Numbered from the stretch's first letter, positions 9,924 to 20,165 are shown. The stretch is 64,000 nt of DNA from Helicobacter sp. 10-6591 (GCF_003288805.1 NZ_NHYK01000005.1:34822-98821), one strand, 5' to 3'. The notes: generated by a model not told the origin, from the letters alone. Made by a program: numbers and translations.

Positions 9924-10451
9924 TTACACTCCTTTTGGGGTTTTTGATTTTTTTGACGATTGCAGCATTGAGAGCATCACGATACCTATACCTATGTCAA
10001 TCATCACATCAGCGAAATTAAAAATCGCAAATTCAAACCCATAGTGCCAATAAATATAATCAACCACACCATCATGGATAAATCTATCAAGCACATTGCT
10101 TCCTCCAGCACCAAAGATCAAGCCAAATGCTACAAAAAAGCGGGATATAAGCCCATTGTAGATTCCGAATACAAAAAGTGCTAGAAGCAAAAAAAGCTGC
10201 AAATACTTCAGGCTTTCTCCCAAAAACTCAAGGAGCGAAAATGCCACACCTTTATTAAACACAAGCGCATACCCGCCAAATGTGATAAATCCGGAATCTA
10301 AAACAAAGCCCTGTAAAAATATCCATTTCAAAAGCTGATCTATCCCAAGCGTTGTAAGCGCTATAAGAAACACGAGGAGGTATTTTTTGGAATCAAAGTT
10401 CTTCTGGCATTGGTCCAAGAATATTTTTAGCAGAGTCTTTATTTGCATCAT
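9924..10451 (-). CDS. lspA: Lipoprotein signal peptidase (SPase II)
   Basis: LspA is an inner-membrane aspartyl protease that removes signal peptides from prolipoproteins. Four hydrophobic segments are visible. Both catalytic regions are present: GGSNVLDRFIHDGVVDYI and FNFADVMIDIG. Length is 175 residues. ATG ATG offers two starts three bases apart. It follows glmM by five bases, the H. pylori order (HP0075-HP0074). Confidence 0.95.
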   Translation of the reverse strand: MMQIKTLLKIFLDQCQKNFDSKKYLLVFLIALTTLGIDQLLKWIFLQGFVLDSGFITFGGYALVFNKGVAFSLLEFLGESLKYLQLFLLLALFVFGIYNGLISRFFVAFGLIFGAGGSNVLDRFIHDGVVDYIYWHYGFEFAIFNFADVMIDIGIGIVMLSMLQSSKKSKTPKGV

Positions 10452-10456
10452 AAAGT

Positions 10457-11818
10457 TTATGAGAGTTTATTGCTTAAGAAAGTCTTGAGTTCGTTTATCT
10501 GATTCTTCGTGCTTTTTGTGTCTTTGCCTTCTATGAGTATTCTTAGCTTATTTTCTGTACCAGAGTAGCGCACTAGGTGGCGATTGCCAGATTTACTTAT
10601 GGAATCTAGTCGCTCTTGTAAGCCTTGGATTTGCTCTAGGGGGATTTTTTGAGAGACATTGAGATTAAGGCATTGGCTAGGATAGAGAGAGAAGGGATTG
10701 AGTGCGATTGAAGATCTTTGTCTGGTGCTTTTGAGATAGGCTAGTACTTGGAGTGCGCTTACTAAGCCATCGCCTGTTTTGGCGTAATTATTAAAAATAA
10801 TATGCCCGCTATTTTCTCCACCAAAGTTCAGATTGTGTTTTTTGATTGATTCTATTACGTATTTGTCCCCGACATTACATCGTATAAGCTCTATATTATG
10901 TGATTTTAAAAATTCTTCAAGTGCTAGATTGCTCATTAGTGTAGCGACGATTTTCCCACCTTTTAATGTGCCATTTTGCTGTTGGTATAGTGCTAATGCC
11001 CCAAGGAGTTTATCGCCATCAACCACTTCGCCCTTATCATCAGCCACTACCAGCCTGTCTGCATCACCATCAAGGGCAAAGCCAATATCTGCGCGATAAC
11101 GCTTGACTTCTAAGGATAGTACTTGCGGGTGCATCGCCCCACATTGTTCATTGATATTGTGTCCGTTTGGCTCGTTGTTTATGACTATCACATCAGCGCC
11201 AAGCTCTTTGAATATCGTAGGTGCGACTTTATAAGCCGCTCCATTAGCGCAGTCACACACGATGCGCATGCCTTGTAGATTGAGATTCTTGGGGAAGGAG
11301 TTTTTGATATGTACAATATAGCGACCTATAACATCATCTATGCGCTTTGAGCTGCCAATCTCTAGCCCCGTTTTAAGATTTGCGCTTTGCAATTCCTTAT
11401 CATGGTATATTTGCTCGATTCTCGCTTCACTTTCCTCATCAAGTTTATATCCACTATGGTCAAAAAATTTTATACCATTATCATCATAAGGATTGTGGCT
11501 AGCACTTATCATGATTCCAGCATCGCAGCGCATATCTTCAGTCAAAAAAGCGATAGCAGGCGTGGGCATAGGTCCCACTTGAATCACATCATAGCCTACA
11601 GAAGTCAGGCTTGAAACAAGGGCATTTTCTATCATATAACCACTGCGACGAGTGTCTTTGCCTACAAGGATTTTGTTTGTAAAGACTTGGTTTCCAGATC
11701 GAAAGAATATTCCAGCACTTGAACCAAGTTTGATAACTGAGCTAGGTGTTAAAAACTGTCCTGCTTTGCCTCTAACCCCATCTGTACCAAAAATTTTTGC
11801 TGGAATATCCTTACCCAT
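10457..11818 (-). CDS. glmM: Phosphoglucosamine mutase
   Basis: GlmM converts glucosamine-6-phosphate to glucosamine-1-phosphate for UDP-GlcNAc, feeding peptidoglycan and lipid A. The phosphoserine loop MISASHNP (catalytic Ser about residue 107), the metal loop DGDADR and the C-terminal phosphate-binding [15 protein letters not shown] are all seen. The 453-residue length is normal. It is divergent from rpsT with 87 bases between the starts. Confidence 0.96.
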   Translation of the reverse strand: MGKDIPAKIFGTDGVRGKAGQFLTPSSVIKLGSSAGIFFRSGNQVFTNKILVGKDTRRSGYMIENALVSSLTSVGYDVIQVGPMPTPAIAFLTEDMRCDAGIMISASHNPYDDNGIKFFDHSGYKLDEESEARIEQIYHDKELQSANLKTGLEIGSSKRIDDVIGRYIVHIKNSFPKNLNLQGMRIVCDCANGAAYKVAPTIFKELGADVIVINNEPNGHNINEQCGAMHPQVLSLEVKRYRADIGFALDGDADRLVVADDKGEVVDGDKLLGALALYQQQNGTLKGGKIVATLMSNLALEEFLKSHNIELIRCNVGDKYVIESIKKHNLNFGGENSGHIIFNNYAKTGDGLVSALQVLAYLKSTRQRSSIALNPFSLYPSQCLNLNVSQKIPLEQIQGLQERLDSISKSGNRHLVRYSGTENKLRILIEGKDTKSTKNQINELKTFLSNKLS

Positions 11819-11853
11819 GTTTTGCCTTTATGTGTTTTAAACTCTGTTTAATC

Positions 11854-11887
11854 AAATTTCGGGCAGGATTGTGCCCGAAATTTTTTT
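11854..11887 (+). terminator. Terminator-like hairpin in the rpsT leader
   Basis: A perfect 12-bp stem (11854-11865 with 11872-11883) closes a six-base loop and runs into a T stretch (seven Ts at 11881-11887, three of them in the stem). On the plus strand this is a textbook intrinsic terminator. It ends only 18 bases before the rpsT ATG, next to its ribosome-binding site AAAGGA. No plus-strand gene lies just upstream, so a leader or attenuator role is likely (inference). Confidence 0.75.
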
Positions 11888-11905
11888 ATAAAAGGATTAA
11901 GTCCT

Positions 11906-12178
11906 ATGGCAAACCATAAATCCGCACAGAAAAGAATCCGACAGACAAAAGTTCGCACACAACGTAATCGCTACTACAAAACAAGATTCAAAAACATCGT
12001 TCGTGACCTTAAAGAGGCTATAGACTCCAAAGATATTACAAAAGCTCAAGAATGCTTCAAGATAGTAAATAAAGAAATACACAAGCTCGTGAGTAAAGGT
12101 ATTTTAAAGAAAAATACTGCTTCGCGAAAAGTTTCACGTCTTAATGCAAGTGTGAAAAAACTTGCATTAAGTGCTTAA
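11906..12178 (+). CDS. rpsT: 30S ribosomal protein S20
   Basis: S20 binds 16S rRNA early in 30S assembly. The [13 protein letters not shown] start and the Lys/Arg-rich helical body of 90 residues are diagnostic. AAAGGATT lies eight bases before the ATG. The leader holds a strong terminator-like hairpin at 11854-11887. prfA follows after 44 bases, as in H. pylori (HP0076-HP0077). Confidence 0.96.
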   Translation: MANHKSAQKRIRQTKVRTQRNRYYKTRFKNIVRDLKEAIDSKDITKAQECFKIVNKEIHKLVSKGILKKNTASRKVSRLNASVKKLALSA

Positions 12179-12222
12179 AAAACACAATTTTTAACACCTA
12201 ATAGATTCTTGCCAAACCCCAC

Positions 12223-13287
12223 ATGCTCCAAAGCAAACTGACTCCTATCATAGCGCGATATGACGAAATCACGGAGCTTTTACAAACTCCTGAAGTACTC
12301 CAAGATATACAGAGATTAAAACATCTCAGCAAAGAACAGAGCGATATACAAGAGCTTGTAAGTGCCGCGAAGTCTTATCTGCATGTTTTAGAGCAAATCA
12401 CACAAAACAAGGCCTTACTTGATGATAAGGAACTAGGCGAGCTCGCCAAAGAGGAGCTGAAAGTTTTAGAAATAAAAAAATCTTCACTTGAAGAGGATAT
12501 AAAGATTCTGCTTATCCCCAAAGATCCAAATGACGATAAAAATATCTATCTTGAACTTCGTGCTGGTACAGGTGGGGATGAAGCGGGGATTTTTGTGGGT
12601 GATTTGTTTAAGGCGTATTGTCGGTATGCAGATTTGCAAAAGTGGAAAGTGGAGATTATCAGCTCTAGTGAAAATAATGTCGGTGGCTACAAAGAAGTGA
12701 TAGCACTTCTTAAGGGCAAGGGTGCTTATTCGCGATTGAAATACGAAGGTGGCACGCATAGAGTGCAAAGAGTGCCAGAGACTGAGTCACAGGGTCGTAT
12801 CCATACTTCAGCTATAACTGTGGCTATTATGCCAGAGGTCGATGAGCTTGAAGTGAATATCAATCCTAACGATTTAAAAATCGAGGTATTTCGTGCTGGA
12901 GGACATGGTGGGCAATGTGTGAATACGACAGATTCCGCTGTGCGTATCACGCATATCCCTACAGGTATAAGTGTGTCTATGCAAGATGAAAAATCACAGC
13001 ACAAAAACAAAGACAAAGCAATGAAGATTCTGCAAGCAAGGATTTATGAGACAAAACTCAAAGAACAAGAAATCCAAAATGCACAAACAAGAAAAAGCCA
13101 AGTAGGAAGTGGCGATAGAAGTGAGAGAATCCGCACATACAACTACCCCCAAAATCGATTGAGCGATCATCGAATCAATCTCACACTGTATAGCCTAGAT
13201 GAGATTATGCTCTCAGGCAATTTGGATCTTGTGATAAATCCTTTGATTGCTGCGGCACAAAGCGATTCTGTAAGAATACAAGAGTAG
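12223..13287 (+). CDS. prfA: Peptide chain release factor 1
   Basis: RF1 recognises UAA and UAG and triggers peptide release. The catalytic GGQ is at residues 229-231 within [30 protein letters not shown] further downstream is also characteristic, and the length is 354 residues. No strong ribosome-binding site precedes the ATG at 12223. kdsB begins ten bases after the stop. Confidence 0.96.
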   Translation: MLQSKLTPIIARYDEITELLQTPEVLQDIQRLKHLSKEQSDIQELVSAAKSYLHVLEQITQNKALLDDKELGELAKEELKVLEIKKSSLEEDIKILLIPKDPNDDKNIYLELRAGTGGDEAGIFVGDLFKAYCRYADLQKWKVEIISSSENNVGGYKEVIALLKGKGAYSRLKYEGGTHRVQRVPETESQGRIHTSAITVAIMPEVDELEVNINPNDLKIEVFRAGGHGGQCVNTTDSAVRITHIPTGISVSMQDEKSQHKNKDKAMKILQARIYETKLKEQEIQNAQTRKSQVGSGDRSERIRTYNYPQNRLSDHRINLTLYSLDEIMLSGNLDLVINPLIAAAQSDSVRIQE

Positions 13288-13296
13288 TTTGGGGCT

Positions 13297-14031
13297 ATGG
13301 TAATTATTCCAGCACGCTTAGAATCTTCAAGACTAGCACGTAAGGTATTGTGTGATATTGGTGGTTTACCTATGGTCGTGCGCACTGCACTTCAAGCAAG
13401 TAAAATTGACGAGGTTGTAGTGGCTTGTGATGATTCTGAGATTATGGATATCTGCAAGCGATACAAAATAGCTTGTGTAATGACTGACAAGACACATACT
13501 AGCGGCACAGATAGATGTGCGCAGGCTGCTAATAAGCTGGGGTTAAATGATGAGGAGATTGTGATAAATTTGCAAGCTGACGAACCCTTTATAGAAACAG
13601 AGGTTTTGGAATCTTTGCGGGATCTCAGCGCTGTATCAAGCGCATTTATAAATACACTTGCCAAGGTCATTGCCCCTAATGAGATTAGCGATGTCAATCT
13701 CGTGAAAGTACTATTAAATATCAATAATGAGGCGATTTATTTCTCAAGACTTGGGATTCCATACAGCCGCGATGGGTTAGATTCCCAGCTTATAAGAGAG
13801 AATCCTTATCTTGGACATTTGGGGTTGTATGGCTTTAGAAAAGCGAATTTGGATGAATTTTGCAGTCTTAAGAAATCTCCACTAGAACATATCGAAAAGC
13901 TTGAGCAGCTTCGCGCGCTTTATCACAACAAAACAATTGCTATTAAAGTGGTAGAGACTAAAAGCGTTGGTATTGATACGATGGATGATTTACAAAAAGC
14001 CAGAGAGGCTTTTGTCCAGTTTGGGTTGTAA
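13297..14031 (+). CDS. kdsB: 3-deoxy-manno-octulosonate cytidylyltransferase
   Basis: KdsB makes CMP-Kdo, the activated inner-core sugar of lipopolysaccharide. Sequence support: IIPARLESSRLARKVLCDIGGLPMV (nucleotide-binding start), HTSGTDRCAQA and NLQADEPFI (metal-binding Asp). Length is 244 residues. It opens a plus-strand run with two glycosyltransferase genes, consistent with a surface glycan role for the cluster. Confidence 0.94.
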   Translation: MVIIPARLESSRLARKVLCDIGGLPMVVRTALQASKIDEVVVACDDSEIMDICKRYKIACVMTDKTHTSGTDRCAQAANKLGLNDEEIVINLQADEPFIETEVLESLRDLSAVSSAFINTLAKVIAPNEISDVNLVKVLLNINNEAIYFSRLGIPYSRDGLDSQLIRENPYLGHLGLYGFRKANLDEFCSLKKSPLEHIEKLEQLRALYHNKTIAIKVVETKSVGIDTMDDLQKAREAFVQFGL

Positions 14032-14043
14032 CTAAGGAATATT

Positions 14044-15068
14044 ATGGTTGAAATAAGCAGTTTTTGGCACACACCAAAAGGAAGCAAGGGAATAAGCGTT
14101 ATTGAGCTTTTGAGTATTAAGAGTTTTTGTGATAATGGATACAAATTCGTCCTTTATACCTATGAAGCAGATTCTCCTATCTATCAAAATCTCGTAAGTG
14201 AGTTAGAAAACTTTGAAGTGCGAGATGCTAATGTGATTGTCCCTTTTAGTGAGTATTTTAGTGATGATCGTGGCGCTGGGGTAGCTGCATTTAGTGATTA
14301 TTTTCGCTACCACTTGTGCCATTTTGGCGTACCAGCTATAAATGGGGGGGGGGGGGATTTACAGACTTAATGCCAAATACTATCACTCCTGTCTGGGTGG
14401 ATTTGGATATGGTGAGTCTGCATCCAAACTTTGATTTTTCCAATCTCCCTTTTTTGTTTGTGAGCGAAACTGATAAATATTCTAATTTTGCGCGTATAAC
14501 GACTTGTGTGCTTAAGCTACCAAGAGCTAGCAGTTTTGGTGAGCGCTTGATACAAGAGACAAAACGGGTGATAAATGCTCGCAAACATGTACCTTGGGGA
14601 TGTATAGGGCCGGACTTTTTGGATCGTATGGTGCGCTCCTTTGGTCTGCAACACTTTACACTCGCATGGCAAGAAAGCTCGCAAATACCTGCATTTGAAG
14701 CGGAAAGATTTATTATTGGCAATACTTCTCTTGATTCTTCGCGTCCACTTTTGCATTTGTATTTGGAGATGTGGAGACAGAATTGTTTCAATAAAAGATA
14801 TTTCTATAAAACCGGTGTTGTTGGGGAACTGTTACAAAAATATCACGTATATGAGTTTGCAATGCGCATAGGACTGGAAAACTATGACAAAGAATTCTCA
14901 TTCATGCTCTCAGAGCTTTCACGCAAGAATCACGAGATATACTGCAGACTGCGGCTTTTATTAAGTATGATACGCAGGCCAAAACGACTATTTTCTCTCT
15001 TAAAAGCTCAGAATCCACTCCAAGAAAGACCTTCTAGTATATGTGAAGTTCGTGATTTAAAGCCATAA
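14044..15068 (+). CDS. Glycosyltransferase with DxD motif, phase-variable, frame broken (OFF)
   Basis: The protein is coded in two frames: 14044-14370 and the following one to 15068. They are split at a G13 tract (14344-14356). Adding one G (14) or losing two (11) gives a single protein of about 340 residues. The junction falls in the family signature: SDYFRYHLC, then the Gly-rich segment, then WVDLDMVSL with the metal-binding DxD. This pattern fits the Gly_transf_sug (OCH1/capsular sugar transferase) group. The acceptor is unknown. Because it follows kdsB, a lipopolysaccharide or LOS role is likely (inference). Confidence 0.82.
14344..14356 (+). repeat. G13 homopolymer tract in glycosyltransferase (phase switch)
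   Basis: Thirteen Gs encode the Gly run just upstream of the DxD motif of the glycosyltransferase. At this length the upstream frame stops at 14370. One more G, or two fewer, joins the halves. Confidence 0.9.
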
Positions 15069-15097
15069 CCCCAAGAAATTCACACTCAAGGAACAAT

Positions 15098-16069
15098 ATG
15101 CCAAAAGTAGCAGATTTTAAGATTTCTATCATCATTCCTGTGTTTAATACGCTTCCCTATATTACGCGTGCTTTAGAATCTTGTGTCAATCAGAGTTTTA
15201 CTGATATTGGTATTATCGTTGTTGATGATTGTGGGAGTGATGGGGCTATTGAGATTGCAAAAGAATTTGCACAAAAAGACAAACGTATAAAAATTGTTCA
15301 AAACCCTCGCAATATGGGGCTCTTATATGCTCGCTTTGCAGGTGCGAAAGCAGCCATAAACCTAAATCAAAGCGATACCAAGCACTACTTACTTTTCTTA
15401 GACAGCGATGATTTTATCTCACATGATTTGTGCGAAAATCTTGCAAATATTGTCAGTAAGAATGAAGTAGATATGGTAAGTTTCGCAGTTTTTTCACAAA
15501 ATATGGAAGGAAAGTTTTCTCTGCGACACCAAGAAAAATCAATCCTTTTAAACCAAAGAGAATATCTTGCTTTGGCGCAGTCTGTGGATTTTTGCCCATG
15601 GCATCTTTGCAGCAAGCTTATAGAATCTCAGGTGTACTTTAAGGCATTTGAAAGCTTGGTTGGTTTTGAAGACTGGGGTTTGACTTTTGCTGAAGATGCG
15701 CTTGTGTATTTTGCTATGCTCCCGTCTCTAAAGAATGTCTATATAAGCACGGAATCTAGCAGTGGATATTTTTATTGTCTCAATCTAAATTCAGCAACCA
15801 ATACAAAAACATACAAATCATTAGAGAGAAATTTACGCGATGAAGCGCGAGTGCTTGGTGTTTTGCAGCAGATTCTCAAAGAGACAAAGAATAACGATGA
15901 GCTAAGAAGCTTCTATCAATGGGCTTTTCGGCTGCTCACACATTACCACTTGCAGCATCTGCGGACATTTTACAGGCTAAAATATGGCAAGTTTTCATTG
16001 AGATTTATCTTAAGTGTCTGCCTCTTGTATTGCAGGAAAGAATTTGTCTGGAGATTTTATATTTTCTAA
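15098..16069 (+). CDS. Family 2 glycosyltransferase
   Basis: GT-A fold transferase with ISIIIPVFNTLPYITRALESC at the N terminus, the nucleotide-sugar Asp in VVDDCGSDG and the DxD-like LLFLDSDDFIS. Its 323 residues are soluble with a hydrophobic C terminus. AAGGAA lies seven bases before the ATG. It probably adds a sugar to the same surface glycan as the preceding phase-variable enzyme. Donor and acceptor are not predictable. It ends five bases from the convergent PhoH-like gene. Confidence 0.88.
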   Translation: MPKVADFKISIIIPVFNTLPYITRALESCVNQSFTDIGIIVVDDCGSDGAIEIAKEFAQKDKRIKIVQNPRNMGLLYARFAGAKAAINLNQSDTKHYLLFLDSDDFISHDLCENLANIVSKNEVDMVSFAVFSQNMEGKFSLRHQEKSILLNQREYLALAQSVDFCPWHLCSKLIESQVYFKAFESLVGFEDWGLTFAEDALVYFAMLPSLKNVYISTESSSGYFYCLNLNSATNTKTYKSLERNLRDEARVLGVLQQILKETKNNDELRSFYQWAFRLLTHYHLQHLRTFYRLKYGKFSLRFILSVCLLYCRKEFVWRFYIF

Positions 16070-16074
16070 ATGCC

Positions 16075-17478
16075 CTACTCGAAATTCTCGCCAAACCACT
16101 TCGCCACATCACTTCGTATTGTTTGCTGAAGCTTGATACCAGCGATATGGTTATTATTGACTGCCTTTTTTAAGAGACTGAGTGCACCATTGCGAAATTT
16201 GCTCAAATACGGATGGTCTATCTGTGTGTAATCTCCTAAAAACACAATCCTACTACCTTGTCCTACACGCGTGCCTATAAGTTTTATCGTAGCATTTGAA
16301 GCATTTTGGACTTCATCAAAGATAATGAACTTATTTGAGAGCGTGATACCGCGCGCATGCGCAATATCTATAATCTCGATTTTGTGTTTTTGTAAAAAGT
16401 ATTCTGTTGCTTCCATTTTTTCGATGCTCTTTGCTTCTCCGCGATACTCGATTCTTTTGGCAAGTGAGCTCTGTTGTAATCTGTCAATCGTGAAATTTAT
16501 CGCGCTAAAGAGTGGATACATAAAATAGTATAGCTTTTGATTCTCATCACCTTTGCGAAAGCCTAGCTCGGCTTCCCTATCGCTAGCACTTACGGTGTTG
16601 CGCAGGTAGATTATCCCATCGACTACACCACTTTTAAAGAGACTGATACCTGCTTGTAGTGCGATAAGAGTTTTACCACTACCCGTAGCACCCGTTGCAA
16701 TTGTGAGGAAGTTTTTTGGATGTAAAAGCAGCGCATAGAGCATCTTTTGTTCTAAATTGATAGGTGGAATATAAGGCTTGTGTTCCTCGATAAGAAAATC
16801 AATCTCGCAAAGTTCACATTTGCCCTCGACTTTGAAACCAAAAAACTTCTTTCCTGTACGATAGACAGCATTATCGGTATTGTTGATTTCATCAATTTCT
16901 AGCAACCCCCAGTCACTTAAGGCTTGAAATTTTTCAAGTTTCTCTAATGAGTTTGGGCTGTCGTCTTTATGCAGCTCAAAATGCTCCCAGAAAGTGATTT
17001 TTTCAGGGTTTTCTACACGATCCCTAAAGAGTGATTGGGATTTTATATCTTGCGCTAGTGCGCGGATTCTTAGTGATATATCATTTGTAAGCAAGATAAG
17101 ATTGTAATCTTTTGCTATTTCGATTATCTTAGAATCATTGTGATTTTTTTCTTGCTGCTGCACTTTGTAATCTGCGCGATAAATAAGCGTTATCGGTACA
17201 CTAAGCCCCTCTTTTTCAAAAAACACATTGCTTATAAAATCATTTTCTAAAGGCTCAGTGTAGTCTATGTTGTATTCTCTGTGAGATTCTGTATGGACAT
17301 TACGAAAAAATTCCCGCACAAAGTAGCCCATTTCATTAAGCAGATCTTTTTTCTTATCGAGCTCATCAATAATCGTATCACTAAGAAAGAGTTGGTTTTG
17401 TCCGTTTTGGTAGAGATAAATGATATTTTGTACATCATCAAGCAGCACAGAGGTATCAAGCAAATACGATTTACCCAA
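16075..17478 (-). CDS. PIN domain-PhoH family ATPase
   Basis: The N-terminal PIN nuclease domain (YLLDTSVLLDD, SDTIIDELDKKK, LLTNDISLR supply the acidic site) is fused to a PhoH ATPase domain. The latter has Walker A in TGATGSGKTLIA and Walker B FIIFDEVQNA, followed by FLGDYTQID. Such PIN-PhoH proteins are thought to act as helicase-coupled RNases. The start is a TTG at 17476-17478, with AAGGAAA about eight bases upstream. It is divergent from tpx. Confidence 0.88.
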   Translation of the reverse strand: MGKSYLLDTSVLLDDVQNIIYLYQNGQNQLFLSDTIIDELDKKKDLLNEMGYFVREFFRNVHTESHREYNIDYTEPLENDFISNVFFEKEGLSVPITLIYRADYKVQQQEKNHNDSKIIEIAKDYNLILLTNDISLRIRALAQDIKSQSLFRDRVENPEKITFWEHFELHKDDSPNSLEKLEKFQALSDWGLLEIDEINNTDNAVYRTGKKFFGFKVEGKCELCEIDFLIEEHKPYIPPINLEQKMLYALLLHPKNFLTIATGATGSGKTLIALQAGISLFKSGVVDGIIYLRNTVSASDREAELGFRKGDENQKLYYFMYPLFSAINFTIDRLQQSSLAKRIEYRGEAKSIEKMEATEYFLQKHKIEIIDIAHARGITLSNKFIIFDEVQNASNATIKLIGTRVGQGSRIVFLGDYTQIDHPYLSKFRNGALSLLKKAVNNNHIAGIKLQQTIRSDVAKWFGENFE

Positions 17479-17520
17479 TAAGATTTCCTTCGAATATTAT
17501 TTTTATGTAGAATCCGTGGG

Positions 17521-17537
17521 TGATTGTAACACAATCA
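17521..17537. promoter_or_regulatory. Palindrome in the tpx promoter region
   Basis: A perfect inverted repeat, TGATTGT-AAC-ACAATCA, lies 30 bases before the tpx start codon in the intergenic space shared with the divergent PhoH-like gene. The size and symmetry suit a dimeric repressor or activator site. No regulator can be named from sequence. It does not match the standard Fur or PerR box closely. Confidence 0.5.
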
Positions 17538-17566
17538 TAATCTTAAACTTAATACAAAGGATGAAG

Positions 17567-18064
17567 ATGTCAGTAACATTTCAAGGTGGAGCCGTAAAAC
17601 TCTTTGGTAATACACTAAAGGTTGGCGATAATGCACCAGAGGTAACATTGGTAGGCAAAGATCTAAGCGATGTGAAAATTGGTGGAGCACAGGGTAAATT
17701 TCAGGTCATCAATGTAGTACCAAGTCTTGATACAGGTGTATGCGCTATCCAAGCAAGAAAATTCAATGAAAAAGCAGCAAGCCTCAGCAATACAAAAGTA
17801 TATGTTGTTTCAGTGGATTTACCATTTGCACAAGGCAGATTCTGCTCAACAGAAGGGATTGAGAATCTCGTCGTAGCAAGCGATTTCAGAGACAAAGAAC
17901 TTGGTAAAAAATACGGGCTTTTGATAGAGGATACCGCACTAAAAGGTGTCCTTACTCGCGCAGTGATTGTAGTCAATGCAGAAGGCAAAGTAGTCTATGA
18001 AGAAGTGTGCAAAGAGATTACCAATGAGCCAAACTATGATGCAGCAATCACGGCTTTAAAATAA
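17567..18064 (+). CDS. tpx: Thiol peroxidase (Tpx)
   Basis: An atypical 2-Cys peroxiredoxin that reduces hydrogen and alkyl peroxides with thioredoxin. Peroxidatic Cys59 lies in PSLDTGVCAIQ, and resolving Cys93 in GRFCSTEGIEN. Length is 165 residues. The open frame extends upstream, but AAAGG at 17556-17560 gives correct spacing to the ATG at 17567. An ATG at 17561 touches the site and is less likely. A palindrome sits in the promoter region and a terminator follows the gene. Confidence 0.95.
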   Translation: MSVTFQGGAVKLFGNTLKVGDNAPEVTLVGKDLSDVKIGGAQGKFQVINVVPSLDTGVCAIQARKFNEKAASLSNTKVYVVSVDLPFAQGRFCSTEGIENLVVASDFRDKELGKKYGLLIEDTALKGVLTRAVIVVNAEGKVVYEEVCKEITNEPNYDAAITALK

Positions 18065-18076
18065 TTGCATTACTTA

Positions 18077-18106
18077 CTGTAGGCACTAGCGCCTACAGCT
18101 TTCTTT
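18077..18106 (+). terminator. Intrinsic terminator after tpx
   Basis: CTGTAGGC (18077-18084) pairs with GCCTACAG (18091-18098) around a six-base loop and is followed by a T-rich CTTTCTTT. It lies 13 bases after the tpx stop. Confidence 0.75.
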
Positions 18107-18206
18107 AAACTTCTTGTATTCTTAAGCTTCTTTCCGTACCAACAAGCATTGTATATCCCAAGTGAAAATGCGATAATCCCACAAGCATTTGCCTATAAGG
18201 ATACAG

Positions 18207-19145
18207 GTGAAAAACTTTTTACTCGTTGCTTACAAACCAAAATTTATCAGTTCCAATGCCTTTTTAACTCTCTTGAAAAAACATATTGGCGAGAAAAAAG
18301 CCGGATATAGCGGCACGCTTGATCCTTTCGCAAGCGGGCTGCTTATCATTGGCTTTGGTGCTTACACCAAGCTTTTGCCATTTCTCACCAAATCCCCAAA
18401 GTGCTATCGTGCTACGCTTTTTCTAGGCGCACAATCCACCACACTCGATATAGAGGGGATACAAAAAGTAGAGCTGATAAAACCTCTATGCTTAGACAAC
18501 ATTTTGCAAGTCTTAGATTCTCTGCAAGGAGAAATAAGCTACATACCACCACAATTTAGCGCTAAGCATATCAATGGCACCCGCGCTTACAAACTTGCTC
18601 GATCAGGAGTATCATTCCAACTAGAGCGCCAAAATATGCGAGTTTTTGGGCTGAAGTTGCTAGCTTATAACCACCCATTTTTAAGCTTTGAAGTCTGCTT
18701 AGATGAAGGCGGATATGTGCGATCAATAGGGGAGCTTATAAGCTCTAAGCTTGGAGTAAGTGGTGCTTTGAGTGCATTAGAGCGCATAAGCGAGGGAGTA
18801 TTTTCGCTAGATTCAGATACTCTACGACTTACTAGCAAAAAGGAGGGTGAGCTGAGCCACCAGATATTTGAGTTTAAGGCACACAGATTTTCTTATACCC
18901 ACACACAAGCGAGGTTTTTCATCATCCCACCAGATTATGCCCTGCCTTTTGCTAAGATGCCTCCATTGTGTACTCAAGATATGGCGCTACATGGCAAAAA
19001 ACCTACTTTACTAAATGCAAAAAGCGGAATCTACCAATGGTTTTTTAGGGATTTTTTTTCTATAATTGAAATCAAAGAAAACGGCGGTTTTGCCTATATC
19101 TGCAATAGGATTCCATATGCTGATACTCTCCAGAAAACAAGATGA
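18207..19145 (+). CDS. truB: tRNA pseudouridine(55) synthase
   Basis: TruB isomerises U55 in the tRNA T-loop. The catalytic Asp sits in [32 protein letters not shown] and RAYKLARSG also match the family. The GTG at 18207 with AAGGA five bases upstream is the preferred start, giving 312 residues. A TTG at 18189 is in frame but lacks a site. The 3' end overlaps csrA by 29 bases. Confidence 0.92.
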   Translation: MKNFLLVAYKPKFISSNAFLTLLKKHIGEKKAGYSGTLDPFASGLLIIGFGAYTKLLPFLTKSPKCYRATLFLGAQSTTLDIEGIQKVELIKPLCLDNILQVLDSLQGEISYIPPQFSAKHINGTRAYKLARSGVSFQLERQNMRVFGLKLLAYNHPFLSFEVCLDEGGYVRSIGELISSKLGVSGALSALERISEGVFSLDSDTLRLTSKKEGELSHQIFEFKAHRFSYTHTQARFFIIPPDYALPFAKMPPLCTQDMALHGKKPTLLNAKSGIYQWFFRDFFSIIEIKENGGFAYICNRIPYADTLQKTR

Positions 19146-19359
19146 AGGCGTGGTGATAGGCGATGAGATTGAAATAAAGATTATCTCCATCGACAAAGGA
19201 AATGTAAGAATCGGCTTCAAAGCCCCGCAAGAAATGCTTATCCTGCGCTCTGAACTCAAAAATGCAATAGCCTTACAAAATAAACAAGCTTCATTACAAA
19301 ACTTTCAGCTCACACAACTCCCCAAAGTCAAAAAACTAGACAGTAAATGCAGCCAATAG
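19117..19359 (+). CDS. csrA: Carbon storage regulator CsrA
   Basis: CsrA is an RNA-binding dimer that controls translation. In Campylobacterota it is linked to flagellar and stress gene control. [20 protein letters not shown] is the canonical start, and the [15 protein letters not shown] core is intact. It has 80 residues, with a short Gln-rich tail. ATAGGA seven bases upstream supports the ATG at 19117. It starts inside the truB 3' end and overlaps ispE by 13 bases, so the three are coupled. Confidence 0.96.
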   Translation: MLILSRKQDEGVVIGDEIEIKIISIDKGNVRIGFKAPQEMLILRSELKNAIALQNKQASLQNFQLTQLPKVKKLDSKCSQ

Positions 19360-20165
19360 AGCTCATATCCTACCCCAAAGTAAATATTTTTCTAAAAATC
19401 ATCCAAAAGCGAGATGATGGCTACCATCTCTTAAGCTCGCGATTTATGCTAGCGCATGGGGAAATACATGATGTGCTGTGTATAGAATCTAGCGAGCATT
19501 TTAGCTTACAAGGCGAGTTTGGCTGTCTTATGCAAGAAAATACGATTTTTAAAGCAAAACTTGCGCTTGCAGAGATTCTCAAGTCTCAAGACAGAGGAGA
19601 AGAGAAGTTTTTAGACCACATAAAAGTAAGTGTGCAAAAGAATATTCCAGCAGGAAGTGGGCTTGGAGGAGGCAGTAGTAATGCCGCTAGCTTCATTTTA
19701 GGAGTACAGAGACTTCTAGGATTCTCACTCAGTCAAAGCGATCTTGTACAGATAGCCAAGGCGTGTGGAGCTGATGTGATGTTTTTCTTAAGCCAAGATA
19801 AGAGCGCGAATGTCTATGGTATAGGCGAGTATGTCCAAACCTATGCAGAAGATCCACTAGACTTTGAAATCCATACTCCTCACATTTTCTGCTCCACGCC
19901 ACAAGTATATGCGCGATATGCCTACTCTATCGCAAAACATCAATGCAAATATGCCTCACTCAAAGAGAGTAATGCCTTAGAATCCACCCCTAGCAAGCAA
20001 ATTTTGCAAGCTCATGCAATAAATGGTGGCAAAAGCATCCTAAATGATTTGTTTTTGAGTGCTTGCAGCCTCTATACAGAATTAAAAGATATAGCGGATG
20101 ATTTAGGGGATGAATGGTTTTTTAGTGGTAGTGGCAGCAGTTTTTTTCGTTTAAAAGCCCACTAG
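19347..20165 (+). CDS. ispE: 4-diphosphocytidyl-2-C-methyl-D-erythritol kinase
   Basis: IspE phosphorylates CDP-methylerythritol in the non-mevalonate isoprenoid pathway. GHMP-kinase features: [10 protein letters not shown] at the N terminus, the ATP loop [15 protein letters not shown], and the C-terminal FSGSGSSFF. Length is 272 residues. It follows csrA with overlap, as in H. pylori (HP1442-HP1443). Confidence 0.95.
   Translation: MQPIELISYPKVNIFLKIIQKRDDGYHLLSSRFMLAHGEIHDVLCIESSEHFSLQGEFGCLMQENTIFKAKLALAEILKSQDRGEEKFLDHIKVSVQKNIPAGSGLGGGSSNAASFILGVQRLLGFSLSQSDLVQIAKACGADVMFFLSQDKSANVYGIGEYVQTYAEDPLDFEIHTPHIFCSTPQVYARYAYSIAKHQCKYASLKESNALESTPSKQILQAHAINGGKSILNDLFLSACSLYTELKDIADDLGDEWFFSGSGSSFFRLKAH

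Noticed and set aside
14316..15068. Separate gene starting at ATG 14316
   Set aside because: Its first residues are out-of-frame translation of the upstream half. The DxD signature continues the glycosyltransferase after the G tract.
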